A stretch of DNA of 64,000 bases, taken from positions 2,322,941 through 2,386,940 of the forward strand of contig VZDJ01007749.1 of the NCBI GenBank assembly GCA_008694505.1. The letters run 5' to 3'. The notes beneath the pieces are model-generated. The model searched no databases. It was given only the letters and a program-made list of their open reading frames with translations, and had not been told where the DNA came from. This document shows, one piece after another, positions 25,601-40,239 of the stretch. Source of the stretch: Cyanoderma ruficeps. Taxonomy: Eukaryota; Chordata; Aves; Passeriformes; Timaliidae. Position 1 is the first letter of the stretch; each line of letters begins with the position of its first letter. A program made the position numbers and the translations under genes.

Positions 25601-25862
25601 CACCTGTGTCAGGTATTAACAATTAATTGCCTTGGGGGAAGAGGTGAGAGTGACTTAGTAGCAACTGCAGGCAGTTTGCTCCTTGAAGATCTGTTCCAGC
25701 CTTAAAATCCAGTGTCAGGTTTTGTAATCCATCATCAGTATTCAGTAGGATTTAATTTATTCATTAGAGGTCTTGCTTTGCGATAGTAATGCAGAGAAAA
25801 ATAACATTCTCAGAAGGGATCCTTCTTAAGATTTAACTAACTACTTTAAAAAGAAACATTTG

Positions 25863-26133
25863 AACAGCACCAAGTAACAGGATAACAGGAAATGGCCTCA
25901 AGTCGTGCCAGGGGAACTTTAGGTTCAATATTAGGAAAACTTTCTTCCCTGAAAGGATCATCAGGCATTGGAATAGGCTGCCCAGGGAAGTGGTGGAATC
26001 ACCATCCCTGTAAGTGTTGTGGATGTGGCACCTGGGGACATGGTTTAGTGGTGAATGAGGTGGTGCTGGCTTCATGGCTGGACTCAATTATCTAGGAGTT
26101 CTTTTCCAGCCATAATGATTCCATGATTCTAGG
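25863..26133 (+). mobile_element. CR1 LINE, 5'-truncated 3' end, sense
   Basis: About 270 bp of the CR1 3' region in sense orientation. It contains the conserved 'ttaggaaaactttcttccct' and 'aggctgcccagggaagtggt' blocks, followed by the 'gtggaatcaccatccctgta' block, and ends in AATGATTCCATGATTCTAGG, the avian CR1 3' tail. Extreme 5' truncation is usual for this family. Divergence is moderate. There is no coding capacity beyond the last residues of ORF2. Confidence 0.9.
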
Positions 26134-27260
26134 AGGCAGTTTAGCCATTGTCAGAGCAGTTTAGAGGTATGTTATATAGAGTATTTTCTCCCAAGCATCT
26201 GCAAACTATAAACAGCAGGGTTTTTTACTTGCTCACTGCATAGGTGTTTTTGTACAATTGCTCAAGGATATTTACTTTAGACTATCAAGTCAAGGCTGAG
26301 TAGATGTCTGAGCACTAAAACATCAGCTGCCTAGAAATAGCAAGTTCTGTGTTATGTACTGAGTGAGTCAGATGTGCTTCCCAGCCACAGAAGCTGCAAA
26401 TGATGTGAATTGTAGTTGCAACGTTGTTATTGACAGCTGCAATTAGGATTTTTTTTTATTATTCTTTCACACTTAGAGTTGAAATTACACTGAAACCTGC
26501 AAACAGCTACACTTCTTACTTGGGTGCTTATACTGACAGACTGACCTTAACCTACAAAAAACAAGGTGTGAGAGGATAAAGTAAACTAGTGAAATGCAGA
26601 CCCATGAAGCTTTGAACTCTCTGTGTTGTGGTGGTTAGTCACATAGTTAATCAATAAACCCACATTTTTTGGGAAATGAAATGAGAAATTTTTCACAGCA
26701 GAGCATATTGAGAACATATTACATGCTGACTAAAGACTTTTTAATTACTTTAGTTTTTAATTCAAACCAGCTTTGCATCTGTTACAGTTACATTCTTCTC
26801 TTCCTGAATTTATGATCAGCTCCTACTTCTAAACAGAAAGCAACAGAATCGCTGTAAGATTCCTGTCTGTAAATCAGTGCAGTGGTCCAATGCTTAGGTT
26901 GGATTCCGTATTTGACATTTTAATTGGGAGGATAAAAAGAAATAGGCAGATCATAAAAGAGGAAGAGAAAGAAACAGAAGAATATCACACAAAAGGATAA
27001 AACTCAGCAGGACAGATTCTTGGCTGGTATAAATGACCAAATATATATCTTTACAGAAACATTCCGTTTCTAAACCTTCAGGAGCTTTTGAACGCAAGGA
27101 GTTATACTGCACACAATGGAAGCTGCTTTGCAGTGCAGCACTCTGCTGGATGCTCCTGATGCTATAAATAAATACTTGCACAGGGCTCTCACCTTACTTA
27201 TAGAGTCTATAGCTTGATGCATGTATGAGAGAGGTATGGCCAAGTCTGAAGATGTATAGT

Positions 27261-27310
27261 TGTCTATATATATGTGTGTGTCTATATATATGTATGTATG
27301 TATAAAATAT
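27261..27310. repeat. TA/TG microsatellite with 18-bp duplicated unit
   Basis: Two 18-bp units (27261-27278 and 27279-27296) of the form TGTCTATATATATGTRTG follow each other and continue into TATGTATAAAATATAT. It is a compound (TA)n(TG)n microsatellite, likely to be length-polymorphic. Confidence 0.85.
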
Positions 27311-30300
27311 ATCTTTGAAATGGAAGTGCATTTGCTTAAAATTTAATGACTTGCTAAATGACTCAGATTTTGCAGGGAAACAGTGAAAGCCAAGACTTGA
27401 TTTTGTTTGCATGCGGCATTGGGAGGGTACCAAGCTGATGCCCTTCACTGGGGTCAGCTACAGAGAGAATTTCTCAATGTATAAACTCCATTTTTTCCAG
27501 CAGTCTCTGTCCAAGACACACACACACCTATACAAACCAGTCTGTGTCACATCCCCATATGTCTGAAACCAGGCCAAAATGGGCTCCTGGGCTGATGAGC
27601 TCCATGTCCTGAAATAAAGCCTCTCTGTTAGATATTTTAGATGTGTTCTGGTTCAGTTCCTAGAAAGAATCAAAACATGCCTACTGAATGAGATAATAAT
27701 GTTTTTCTTAAGTGTTTGGAAGATTCAAGTAGTCATTTGTAGGAGTTATATTTTCTCATCTCAAATATGCTATCTTCGTCTTGTGTGTCTCCCCATTCCA
27801 GTCATGAATATAGTTGAAAACCCAGGAGAGTTTGACAGTAATATTATTCATGAGATGGGATATGGTAAATACCAAAGTTAGTGTTGAGGCATGGCAGGAA
27901 ATAAAAGCCCTACTAAGATCTGAAACTAGTAGTTTTAAACTAAAATGTGGTAAAAATGGTGAGGCTGGTAAGCCTGGGGGACATTGCATAGTAGGATGGA
28001 GGTCTATCTTTTACTTCTTCAACAAGAACATGAATCACTAAGCAGATTTGAGGAGTCATGAATTCACTGGTGTCATGCAGCTGTTAATTTCCTTTGCTTT
28101 GAATGGTATGTTAGGCTAAACACTTCAACAGTATGGATGATTTCCTAGCTTCATTTACTCCCCATACGACAGTTTCTCACAACTCATCAGTTTTCACTCT
28201 GCAGAAGTAAAACACTGTATTTCAGACTTTGTTGCCTTCTCGTGTCTCATACTAAATTGTATTAACTCCATCTCTCATCCCATGCAGGGACGCTTTGGCA
28301 CAGGGAATCCTATTGAGTATCACTCAAAGATGACTACTGCTAGCTGGGAGAGCAGAGCGTAGTCAGAGCTCTAGGGAAATGCTTTCACAATTTTGAGTGA
28401 CATTAAAGTGCTTAGGTGGTTCAGTCTCAGCTTCAAGGAGCTGCCTTCCCATCCCTCACCTAGGAAGCTCAGGGTATTTATGAAGAGAGGGATGCAGAAA
28501 GGGGGTGGGTGCACTCCTGCTCTGACCTAGCAGGGTACAAGTTGCTGTACTGTAAGAGCTACCAAGCCAGGACAGTTCATTTATTATCCCTGTATTTGTG
28601 CAGTTGTGCTTTCAGCTCCTCAGTCAGGTTTATAAATGGCATCTTGGGAATTTGAGTTAATAATTTTCTAGATCAGACACTTAGCAAATTCATATCAGCA
28701 TTGCAGTCTTGAAGAGTAAAGCTTATTATCTCCCTCAATATCCCAGGCCATGCGACTAAATAAAAAATAAAATTAAAGAAAAAGCTTCTCATACTTGATA
28801 GTACCAGACACATTTCTGCAATGATTTCTGGAGATGAGATCCCCAGTGGGATGTGTCTTTAAAAGCTGCAAATCACATTCCTCTGGAAGAGTATCACACA
28901 TAAAATGTGTCACCTGATAAGTCAGCAGGAGCAAGTCTACTGTGCACCTCCAGGGTTTTCTTTGCAGATGCTGAGGGGATCTCATCAGGCTGACATGTCA
29001 CTGGAAACACTGCTTGTGTGAGAGTTTAACAAGGGTGGCAGAAGAGAGTGCATGAGGAATGCCACAAAAACAGGAAAAGAGTTGGCCAGAGGAGAGATGT
29101 TCAGTAAGAATATACATCCCAAAGGGAGAGCTGCTCTAACTGCTAGCAGTTTGTGTGCAGGAGGGGGTCCTGCAGAGCCAACCAGAGTTATCTGCCAAAG
29201 AAAAATAAGCAAACCTGTGAGACACCCAACGGAGGAGCCAAAGAGACCCATGCAGAGTTCAACATGCCTCATTCTCTCCTCTCTTGTTGGCAGTTTAGTT
29301 AGTTCTGCTTAACTTTCCTGAGTCCTTGTGCAGGCAAGTTAACAGATAATTGGGGTAGGCTCACAGTTAATTTAAATTGTCATAGCTTCATTAACTTCAG
29401 TGGAAAGCACTCCGTTCATTTTCACCGTCTGGCAATGGGGACCTCTCTCAGCTATGTGTTGTTCATTTTGGCAGCAGCTGACTGGGAATGAGTGTGTGCT
29501 CTGTGTGTGTGTTCAGTAAACAAGATAGTTGGGGCACAAAAGACAAGTATTATTTTTTATGGCAGTCTATTAGTTTTACACAGTGAGGGGCAAACACTGG
29601 TAGGAAAAGCCACTTTTCTTTGTTTAAGACCTTGACCTTTTCAGACAAAATCTGTAAATTATTTCACACACTTTGGCTGTAGTTTGATTGGGCTGCTCTT
29701 ATTAGCAGTAAAATTTAAGTCATTAAAATGAAGCTTATTTCAAATTATAGGTCAGACCAAGCATGGATTTCATGAAAGAGCATAGAAAATTATTTCTTCT
29801 AATTGTCTTGCACACTCTATAATAAGGAGCCCAATTTCTGCCTTTTACTCAGGTGTAATTTCTTTGATCTTGAGGGTCTAGGGTCAGAAAAGCTTGTGGT
29901 TTGTTTACTTTTGCTCAGTGTTTTCCTCCAACTATCCTTAAGTCTTTCAGGAGCTCAGCCTGGAAGGTAGGGATGCTTTTTATCTCCCATTACCTTATCA
30001 AGCCACCTACAATCATTTGCTCCTGGGTAGCTAGAGGAAAATTTACAGACTGTTATTATATGCAGAGGGAGATATGTGTCTGAGTGAAACGAAAACAGCC
30101 TCCAACCCAACTCAGCTCAACGAGTCCTTGCTCTTCACAAGTTTATTGAGTTTGCTGAGCCTCCCTCTTTGCCTGGACTGACTAAATAATGCTGTATCCC
30201 TAAAGGTAACACACTCGGATCTTCCCACTGACAGAGCAGCCTCAATTTCAAGCATATACCCACTGGGTGAGCTGCAGGCTGAAGCTTTCGACTCTGCTCA

Positions 30301-30427
30301 CTCTCTTATCTATTCAAGAATGCTGTTACTAGTCAGTATTTCAACATATTTGACTGGAAATTCTGTTTTGTGAATGCCTATGGAGCATGATTCTGAGAAT
30401 GGTCCTACTGACAGAAAGTTTCCCCAT

Positions 30428-30445
30428 ATCCTCATACATGAGGAT
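30428..30445. repeat. Short perfect inverted repeat
   Basis: ATCCTCAT and ATGAGGAT are exact reverse complements separated by AC. Short enough to be chance. Confidence 0.7.
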
Positions 30446-33400
30446 GTACTTTTGGATATGAATCCTGGTCCAAATACAGCCAGTTAATTGGAATTAATTT
30501 TTAAATATTTATTAGTCAGGAATCTGTGACTCTTAAGTGATTTTCCAAAAACACTGTGTGCATAAACATGCAGTGGGGAAAATTTGCAGGTTTTCAGTGT
30601 TTGATTCATCTTTTGTTTGAGAGTGGAGGAAGGGGGGAATATACTTGCAAATGAAAATCCAAAGATTTTTTTTTTAAATTTGAAATAGTAGCATGCAATG
30701 GAGAACTAGATGGACTGTGTGAAGGTTGGAAAAGAAAGTGGTGCTTGTTTTCTCAGGAGAGTTTCTGGTGTATTTATGTTCTAAACATAAAACTTTGGGA
30801 TACTATGGGATACTTATAAAGACATCTTCTCTCCGTCTTACCCCAAAACCAGATCCTATGCCAAGAAGTGTGTCCACACACCTGTGTATGTGCACAGGGT
30901 GTCTGTGTTTAACTTCTTCCTCCACCGGCTTGGCCCTGGGAAAAGAAGATGAGACTGGAAAACAGTAGCATGGATCTATAGCTATTGATCCTAAAATGGC
31001 CCAGGCTGAGGTGAGAGTAATAATGGAAGGGGGGACCCTCTGCCTGTCCATTTTTCCCAAAACCAAGAGCATGAGATGGAAAGAAGTGATATGTGGTTAT
31101 TTGAGGCTGGTTTTCCTCACTGAAAAGGATTGTCACATAGGTAGACTAAGAATTATAATGGTTTTCTTTTGAACACACCTTTGAAAGCCTTTTAACGGTT
31201 TCGTATTCTCTGCTATGTCTTGTGCTTAGAAACAATCTCTGGTGTGACAGTCCTGCCTACACTTGGCTTTGAGAGGTTTGGATTTCAGTGCTTACCTTCA
31301 GGGTAAACTTTGATTTCCTTTTTTCACTTGTACCATCACATGGTGTAAACACATTAGGGTCTTGTCTTTAGTAGCCCAATAGGCATTTTTGAGGACCAGA
31401 CACCTTGTAAAAGGGTATCCTATTCTGTGGGAAATATTCATGCCTGTGAGAGCCACAGACATTCACTGAGGTAGGAAAGCACATCTGTCTCCAGCAGTGG
31501 AAGCACCACCTTTCCTGCTTTCTTTGGCATCTCCAGTCTCTCCATGGCTTTAAAAAAAGGAGCACAGATCAGCCAAATCCATTTTTTCCTTCTTGATAAC
31601 TACTAGGAAGCAATCAATTCTGAAGAGTCTTTCCTTGGAGTCCAGTCTCCCAGCAAGAATATTTATAGACAGACATAAATTTCCGAACAAGCAAGGTATA
31701 AGTAGAAGGGTTATAAACCTATGGAAAGACAGTGGGTTAATGCTAAAAAACTTCTCTGTCCCCAAAGTTTTCTTTGACCAACAGAGCTGCTATGGAAATT
31801 TTTGCTGTTCATTTTTGGCAAGTGAAGAGTCATAAAAGAAGCACAGACTGTGCTAGAAAATGACAGCAGACCAAGAAATGCCTTGGCAGAAGAGCTCTCT
31901 CTAGGTGGAATTACTGGTTTGGGGGAATACTTGCTGCATCCGAATCCCACGAGCTGTAATTTCCTATCTGCAGTATATTTGTTGCCATGGCAGATGAAGC
32001 CCAGACCTCATTCTCCAGTCCTTTGAAATCAGCATTAGTGGCCCCTGTGAGGGAATACCCTACAAGAAAATCCAGGGTCTGATTCCTCAGGCATTCATAA
32101 ACATCCTAATTGCTTGCCCAGGCAGCTCCACTGCTTCCCAGTGGGACGAATCGCAGGTGCAAAAGCACCTGTCTGCACATATTTGCAGATTCAGAACTTT
32201 GTGCTATTGCAGTAGACAGGAAACCACTGTGGGGAAAAATAAAATGGGCGTTGAAAGTGCACATGAAATAGGTTAAAAAAAAGTTTGCATTTATTTTAAA
32301 TTATTAGGGGAGATTTTAATTGCTTTGATGGGCCACATGAAATTGATAAGACCATCTTAGGGTGCATAAAGTTTTCTATAAATATTAACATTTCACAACA
32401 TTCTTGGGAAGGATGCAAACGTAATTTTATCCATTACAGTAACAGCAAAGCTATGGGTTGCAAGAGACGAGCACTTTCCCCAGAGCAGAGGATTTAACCC
32501 AGTGCCTTAGCCCCACCGTCTTCATCAGACTGTTCTCGTATGGCAAAATGTTTCCTCTTTCCAAATAGCAAACAAAAAAAATACCTCTTGCATATTTGTA
32601 TTTCTTTCTAATAACTATTTTTCAACAGACAAAGTTATAACTCTACTATGTTTTAATGTCAGCTGAGACGTAAAGTTTCAGGGCTTTTTCCCTCAAGTGC
32701 ATTTTTATTGACTTGCTACATCTGCATCATCACCTTTTCCACTTTCTTCATTTCTGTACTTTTCTTGTATCAGTTTCTGTCCTTGTATTAGAAGAACAGC
32801 ATTTCACAGTAGTGTTGCAGTCAGTAATTTAAAGACAGCTGAGGTGGAGATTTCTGTGAGTATTTCAATTATGGTAAACTGTTGGCTCTGTTATGGTCAG
32901 TAGGGCTGCCTATGGAGCACTAATTGGAAAGTTTTCACCCTTTTATGAGTTTAATTGCTCTCTGTATATTTCTCCTTAGCTAAAGATCTTCACAAATGTT
33001 TGAATGTTGAATCTAGGGGAATTTTTACATATATATTTACAGTATTCACATAGCAAAAAATATTTCTTTGACTTACTTCATTTCTCTACACATTATTGCT
33101 GTGTTATATCAGTGTGGCTGAGCACACTGCCTGAGCCCAAACCCCAGAAATGACGTTGGTTTTTGAACACTTTACCCTAGAAATTGGAGCATGTCCATCC
33201 AGGGCTTAACAGAGCACTGTACAGGCTCGACATGGAGCCAGCAGTCTCCATGAAGTACCCACTGAGGAATGCTTGCCCTTGGATGTACTGATGCCCTGGT
33301 CTGGTGGGGACAACTTGTAGTCTCAGGTCTGTGGACCAGCACCAGCTCAGGCTTTGCCATTTTGTTTGTCTGCCAGAGGTGTGGACACTGTCTGGAAGAG

Positions 33401-34540
33401 ATGCTCTGGCGGCACTGGAAATCAGGGAGACTGGGTCTTTGTTCAAGGCTTTGAAAGACTTTGCTTTTTTTCACCCTCTGTGCCAGGCTGCCAGGAGCCG
33501 GCCTTGGTCCTGGGTATGGATTCATCTCTTTAATGTCCTCCAGGCTGAGCGCACACGGTGGTTATCAGCTAAAATAGGCAATGAGGCAAGGGGTGCCTCA
33601 GAAGTTCCTGCTCAAATCTCCTTCAAGATTTTCTGCATTCCACAGAAAGCTTGTTAACCTCTGGTCTGCTGGGAAGGCAGACTGCTATTTTTGTTAGCCT
33701 GACTTACCAGCTAGAGTACATCTTTACAATGTCCATTGTATAAAGGAGTTTATAGATTTCCGGAAATCACCACACGCTGGTATCCTACTTTTATGAACAG
33801 CTTTGGGCTTCAGCCTATGTTGCATAGCAACACTCGGGGTTTTGTTAGTCTGAACTCAAGTGATTCGGGATGGATCTCAATCCTAGAAGCCCAAAAGTTC
33901 CAGACGCCTTGAGCTTCCATAAGATACCAACTCTTTTTCTAAAAACGGCCCAAAGAAGGAAAAAGGTGCATCCAGACTATGTGGAGGTCTAAATTTCACC
34001 TTCAACGTCAAGTATAGCATCAGTGCAGGAGTTTCTGTGGCTTTAAGTTCCTCCTAGTGGAAAGTCTTTTTCCAACCTCAAGATCTGTATTTCAGCAGCT
34101 GCCTAATAGAAGCTACTGCCCATGTTTCCTCTGCCAGCCTACCTGGGAGCATGCTTTCCAAGGTATGCTTAGCTTGCATGGTCATCTGATTGGTCTTCAC
34201 CCTTGATGATCTTATTGAAGAAGTGGTGGTAGAAAATACTGTCCAGAAAGAAAACAGTGTCAAACCAATCACTAGTCATTCCCTGCTATCTCCATGCTGA
34301 AATAGCAATACTCACTGAGAGGCTACTTCTGCCAGATAAAGGATAATCAGCTAAAACATCTGTGTGCCTTGGAAGATTACTCTTGACTGAAGGAGATAGG
34401 AAAATCAAAAAGCATGCACAAAGGCAGAAAATATTTTGGCTGTGGCATTCTATATTTTCAATGTTTGCTATATAGGATGAAGAAGAGACTGTGATGCTTA
34501 ATTTCTTTTTCCCTCTTGGACAGTGAGACCAGTTTTCCTC

Positions 34541-35770
34541 ATGATAACCAGTCCCCTGAGCTGGTAGGCAGGGGTGGAGAGAGAATACAACCCTGTATTC
34601 CAGGAGGAAGTAATATGTTGGGCTGCCTAGAAACCCACAAGTCTTTGGTACCAGATGTGATTCACCCAAAGGCACCAAGGAAGCTGGTGGAAGGGCTCAC
34701 CAAGCCACTGTCCCTCATTTGCCATCAGTCCTGCTTAACCAGGGAAGTCCCAGACAACTGGAGGTTGGACAATGTCACATCCATCCACAAGAAGGGCTGG
34801 AAGAAGCATCCAGGAAACTTAGAGGCCTGTCAGCCTGATCTCAGTGCCAGGGAAGGTTATGGAACAGATCACCTTGGGTGTGATCACAAGTGCTCACAGT
34901 GTGAACACACATAGGATAACTAAGGAATCAGGCCCAGCCAGCAGGGCTTTGGGAAAGGCATATCCTGTCTGACCAGCCTGATCCTTTATGACCAGATGAC
35001 CTGCATAGTGGATGAGGGAAAGCCTGTGGATATAGCCTGCCTGGACTTCAGTACTGTCTTTAATGCTGTCTCCCACAGCATTCTTCTGGAAAACTGGCAA
35101 CACACATCTTGGATGGGTGCACTCTTGGCTGGGATAAGAACTGACTGGATGGCTGGACCCAGGGAGTGGTGGTGAAACGTGCCACATCCAGTAGGTGCCT
35201 AGTGGTGTCCCCCCAGGGCTCAGTACGAGGGCCAGTCCTGTTTGATATCTTTATTGGGGATCTGGGTGAGGGTATCAAGGGCACCCTTGATCACAGACAA
35301 CACCAAGCTGGGTGGGAGTGTTGATCTACTGGAGGGCAGGAAGCTCTGCAGAAGGATCTGTACAGGCAGGGTAGATGGGCTGAGAACAACAGTATGAGGT
35401 TCAGCAAGACCAAGTGCTGCTCTCAGACCACAGCAGCCTGTGCAGCGCCATAGGCTGGGCACAGAGTGGCTGGAAAACTGCCCAGCAGAAAAGGACCTGG
35501 TGGTGCTGGTTGACAGCACTGAGCATGAGCCAGCTGTGCCCAGGTGGCCAAGAAAGCCAATGGCATCCTGGTCTGTCTCAAGAATAGTGTGGGCAGCAAG
35601 ACCAGGGCACTGTGGTCCCGCTGTACTTGGCACTGGTGAGGCCACACCTGAAGTGCTGTGTCCAGTTCTGGGCCCCTCACTAAAGGAAGATATTGGGGGG
35701 GGTGGAGAAACTCCAGAGAAGGTCAATAGAGCTGGGGAAGGGGCTGGAAAGGGAGTCCAAAAGCAGCAGA
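34541..35770 (+). mobile_element. CR1 LINE fragment with broken reverse transcriptase, sense
   Basis: About 1.2 kb of CR1 ORF2 in sense orientation, covering the reverse-transcriptase fingers and palm and the C-terminal part. Recognisable pieces are a 'REVPDNWRLDNVTSIHKKG' segment near 34740-34797, a 'VDIACLDFSTVFNAVSHSIL' segment near 35028-35088 (the palm motif A region; the later Asp of the usual DFSKAFD is Asn here), and 'PQGSVRGPVLFDIFIGDL' near 35211-35264. These lie in different frames: frameshifts fall near 34830 and elsewhere, with internal stops. The sequence ends in the 'gagaaactccagagaaggtc' region, without the 3' untranslated part and tail, so it is truncated at both ends. It is a dead copy. 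Confidence 0.9.
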
Positions 35771-38700
35771 GAATATTCTTTTAAACACTGGAGCCTTATA
35801 AACAAATCCCTGGGAAATAAACATCCTTTACAACTATCAAACTCAGAGCAAATGTTCATTTTCTCATTGCCAGAAGCATTCCTTAATCTGAGAAAGTGAG
35901 AGAGAATGACTGCGATCATACCTACTCTTTGAACAATCTATTTGCAAGAATAGATATGAATGTCACATTAAAAAAAAAAAAAAGTGGTTGGCTATTGAGG
36001 TGAAATAATCAAAAGGGCTGAAATAACAAGCACTGAATCTAACCCAACAGGTCAAGGGGTGTAAATTAGCAACACATTTTCTTGACAAAGTAATCAGCTA
36101 CAAAATCCATGTATTCTCACTTTTTTTTGCAAGACCAACTTGTCTTTGAAACTTAAAAGACTTTTTGCCATGTAAAACAGAGGAAAAAGATAGGTGATTC
36201 TGCAAGGAAGCTGCAATTAGAGTAGAGTAATGATGCAGACCTTTGAAATAAATCTGAGGGAACACGTAATGATTCTGGAAGGGTAAGTGCAAAACTTCAC
36301 AGGGACATTTCAGGTTCAGTGGTTGATGCTGACTGTCATTTTTGCTTGCCCTTAAGCTAAACCAAACATGGTTAACCAAGCCTCTTGCAGCAAATTCTAT
36401 CAGCTAGATAAGATGTGCAGCACTTAATGTACGGAACGTTGGCTGATTGTGGATGTCGCCGGAGAAGAATGTGAGGCCAACTCATTTTTTTGTTAGAAAC
36501 TCTGACTAGGACAATTCCATCTCAGCATGAAGAGATTATCACTGCACCACTGATTGGTTAACCTCTGTTCCCATTATTCAGGTTTCTGCATGCAATAAAT
36601 TGTCTGTCCAATATATTTAAAAATCAGTGGAAGAATTCCTATTGATTTCTATTAGATTGTGTCGTAATATTGGGCCCAGTTTTTAGCTCATTGCTTTTTG
36701 CACTTGATCATCAACACTGAAGTGTCAGCTAACAGAAGCCAAGAAGTCGTGGCAATATTTTTCTCATGTGACTCATGAATGGATGTTTAGAATAAAATGA
36801 GAGCATTAGAAATAGCCAAGTTCTTGTACAACTTATACCCTTTAATTACCTTCTGTCACAGCAAGTTATCATTGTTTTTAATTTAGCAGACACCCTCAGA
36901 CTGGCAAGATGTGCTGTTTCATCCCTGCTGGAAATGGTGATTTGGTTTTTTTTTAAATTTTAATATGAGACATCAAGGAGGTGGAAGGAGAACAGGGGTT
37001 TCAAGCACCCTGACATCCGGTACTGTATCTTACATTTCCCTAACTCTCTCTTCAAGGTGGGCAGTGAAGATAAGCCAATGATCTGCAGCCCATCTAATTT
37101 GTTTTTCCATCATTTTCTTAAGTTGTCTTATGTGCAATAATCATTACAGTGTAAGTGACACTGCTGGGAAAATCAATTCTTCCTCACTGAATAGAAAATA
37201 AATTACACTACACTTGAATCATAATTGGTATTTTGTTTGTTTTGCTGGACTTGAAGTTAACCACTGGGTACTTTGCCCAGGCAAGTTCTGTGTCTTCTGG
37301 CAAAGGCACTGCTTGCTATCAACATTAAGGAATCTATTTCCAATTGAAATGTAATGAAAAATGCTTATGGATCTACACTGAATTTTCTGTCAGATGTTCA
37401 ATATTACGTCCTTGAAGACTATAAAGTCTCTGAATATTTATTAGCAAGATGGAAGTCTGTTCCAGATAAGTTTTGAACCATGCTCACCACTGGAGCATGT
37501 GAATGACTTTCAGTGGTATCTCTGTCATATATTCTATTATTACAAGATTACTATTCCTCTTCTGCTGTTTATCTATAATTCAGCCACAACAATGAAAAAT
37601 ACTCTTATGTGCTCTACATGAGCACAAAGCCCACATAACTGATGCCAGCTTTTCAACCTGAGGATGAATAGGAGTTAGCAGAGGTTATCAGCACCTTGCA
37701 TTGTTCTCACACATTTAAGGTGTTGTCCCACAATGCGCCAAAAACCTCTTCAGTTTCACTGTATTTGATAAAATAAATTCAGGACTCGTAGTTTGTACTT
37801 GGCTTAAATGTAACAAAAAGTTTTATTGGAGGGGGAAAAATAGGGAGCTGGGGGGTGTTTAAGTGCTTTAATTTTCTGTGTGGCACTTATTCTTCAGAGC
37901 TGATGCTCGGGATGTTCAGGATAAAACTCCTGTGATGAAAGGGGAGCTCCTCAGAAACCAGGTCCTCCCATTAGTAAGACACTGCAGCTTCCCAGGAGCA
38001 AAGTCCCTTTGGAAAAAAGAGTCCAACAAAATAAGCAAAAAGCCTAAAGGGGGAAACAAGGTGCTAATGGCACCACTCTTGTTCCCCTCCAGTGGATAAT
38101 CCTTGGCTGAGTACTGGGGTTAGAAGAGAACTTCTGAGTGTTCTCCAACACCCTTTCCGAACTTACTCCGTGGAAAGACACTTCCAGTGTTCTGACCAAG
38201 AATCTCTTCACCTGAGCATGAAATCCCACAGATAATGCAGGATACTTGGTACTTGCTTATCATTTTAGTTCTCTCCTCCCTGTAAATTCCTGCATTTATC
38301 TCCAGGAAAAAAAAAAGGATTATTTTTTGGCTTTATTTATTAGTTTGGGGTTGGTTTTTTTCCTTCTGGGGAAAAGGAAAGGGAGTCTGTGTTTATGTTT
38401 GGATAACCTGGAGTATTTTCAGTATACAGCTCTGTGTACAGCTGTTCTGGGAGAGATACAGAAAAGCTGCAAGTGGATTCTTTTGCCATCTTATCACATT
38501 CAGACAAGAGACGACACCCCTTGGGTTGTAATGATAAGCTACAGCCTTGATCGATTTGATCGATGCCTTTGTTCTTCTTCATAATTTGAGCTATAGATTC
38601 TATTTATTAAAACTAATTTAAAAAACACAAGCCCTGAGTGCTCTGCTGTTCCAGATCAGTCTGCTCTAGGCAGTCTGATCTGAAGCTAATCCATTCACTA

Positions 38701-40239
38701 CTGATTTATTTTCACTTTGTTTTCAAGCAGAGTTCTGTTCTGTGTTTCTTTTTTTTTTGGTGCTCTGTTTCTCTGTGAGAAAAAAGGCATTTTGTTTCAC
38801 ACCTCCAGTGCAAGCAGGGGGGTTTAGATTCCTTTTTCTGATATATGAAGTGAACTAAGGAAAGTTTACCTGACTCTTTTTCATGCAGGTTTGGTTCAGA
38901 AGGTGGCCCACTGTGTATTGTTCTCTGTTGGCTTAAATCAAAGCCTTTATGCTAGAAAAAAAGTATTTTCTTAAATCCACTCAATCTTCCCATCCTGGAG
39001 TTCATGGGAGTCACCATGTTCTCAAACCAAGGACCAGCAGAGGAAATCTTTTCCCTGTACGTCCTGGGAACCACAGGTTTGTCTAAAGGCTGGGTGAAAG
39101 TTCTCTAAAAATAAATACCTTTATTCAGACTTAGATAAATCAAATTAAGCCCTTATTATTCCAAACAGAGCAAAAGAGGAACCTTAAGGAGATAGACACT
39201 TTTCGGCATCAAGCTGGCTTTGAGTTTCTGGGCAAAGATCAGCATTTACTGATTTAGTGGCATTTTATTTACTGTCAGTGTATTTTGTAAGTGATGCTAT
39301 TGGACCTTCTTTCCCCCAGTTTAACACAATAATTTAAATATTTAACCTCCAAATTATTTGGCTGGTTCAAAGCTCTCTGAGTGTCCTGCTTGTACAGGGA
39401 CTGCATATTGTGCCTACTGCATCTTTCAGTGCTTGCTGTTGTAATGTGTTCTTTCCACAGTAAAAAACCCTCATAGTTCGTAATTTATTCTGAGGTCTGT
39501 TTGGTCATCCTCACAGTCTAAAGCCTGCAATTTCTCTTGCAGTATGTCAGAACTATCAGCTGGAATCAATCAGGCAAAACATAAGCCTTGATATTGTCAT
39601 GAAGGAAACAGGCACAAGGTAATACAGAGTAATATCCTCTGAAGCCTTGGTCTGGCTTTGAAAACACTGTGCTTTACTTCAGAATCAATATGGGCACAGC
39701 AAGATGGAGCCAGTTTTCTGAATATTTCTTTGTAGGTTAGAAATGCCTTATGTAGTGCATTAGGAGGATATCTTTGCTTTGACTTGAAAGCCACAGGTAG
39801 ATTATTGATGGGATACTTGCTACAACCAACATTTAAGCAAAACCACGGTTGTTCAGATGCAGTAAGAAAGAAACTCCCCACAGGTTGTTTACAACATGAT
39901 CTTTCCCCAGACCTTCACAGAGATGTTGTATAGCCCAGACAGCATCTTCAGCAAGGGGCCAGCAACTCAAATTTGACCCATCAGCTCCAGCTAAGGCCAT
40001 GCTATCCCCAGTTTCCACTTCCTTGCCCCAGCGTCTCCAGGCAGGGTTACAGCCCAGCAAAGGCAGAGCATGGTAAGCTTTTCCTTCTGTAGGAAGGGAC
40101 CCCCTCCTTTGCCTGCTCTCTCCCTGCAATATCAGTTATGGCTGTAAGTGACTCAAGTTTCCTATGCACAACAGGGAGTCTTAGAAGCTGCTAAGGGTAC
40201 CTTAAGAATCAGAGAGGCATTCAAGATATATTAACACAA

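Noticed and set aside
33172..33657. Overlapping frames on both strands near 33.3 kb
   Set aside because: This is a somewhat GC-richer patch, which gives longer frames by chance; no splice-bounded exon or domain is visible.
35220..35726. 168-codon open frame on the minus strand
   Set aside because: It is the antisense of the CR1 reverse-transcriptase fragment, not a gene.
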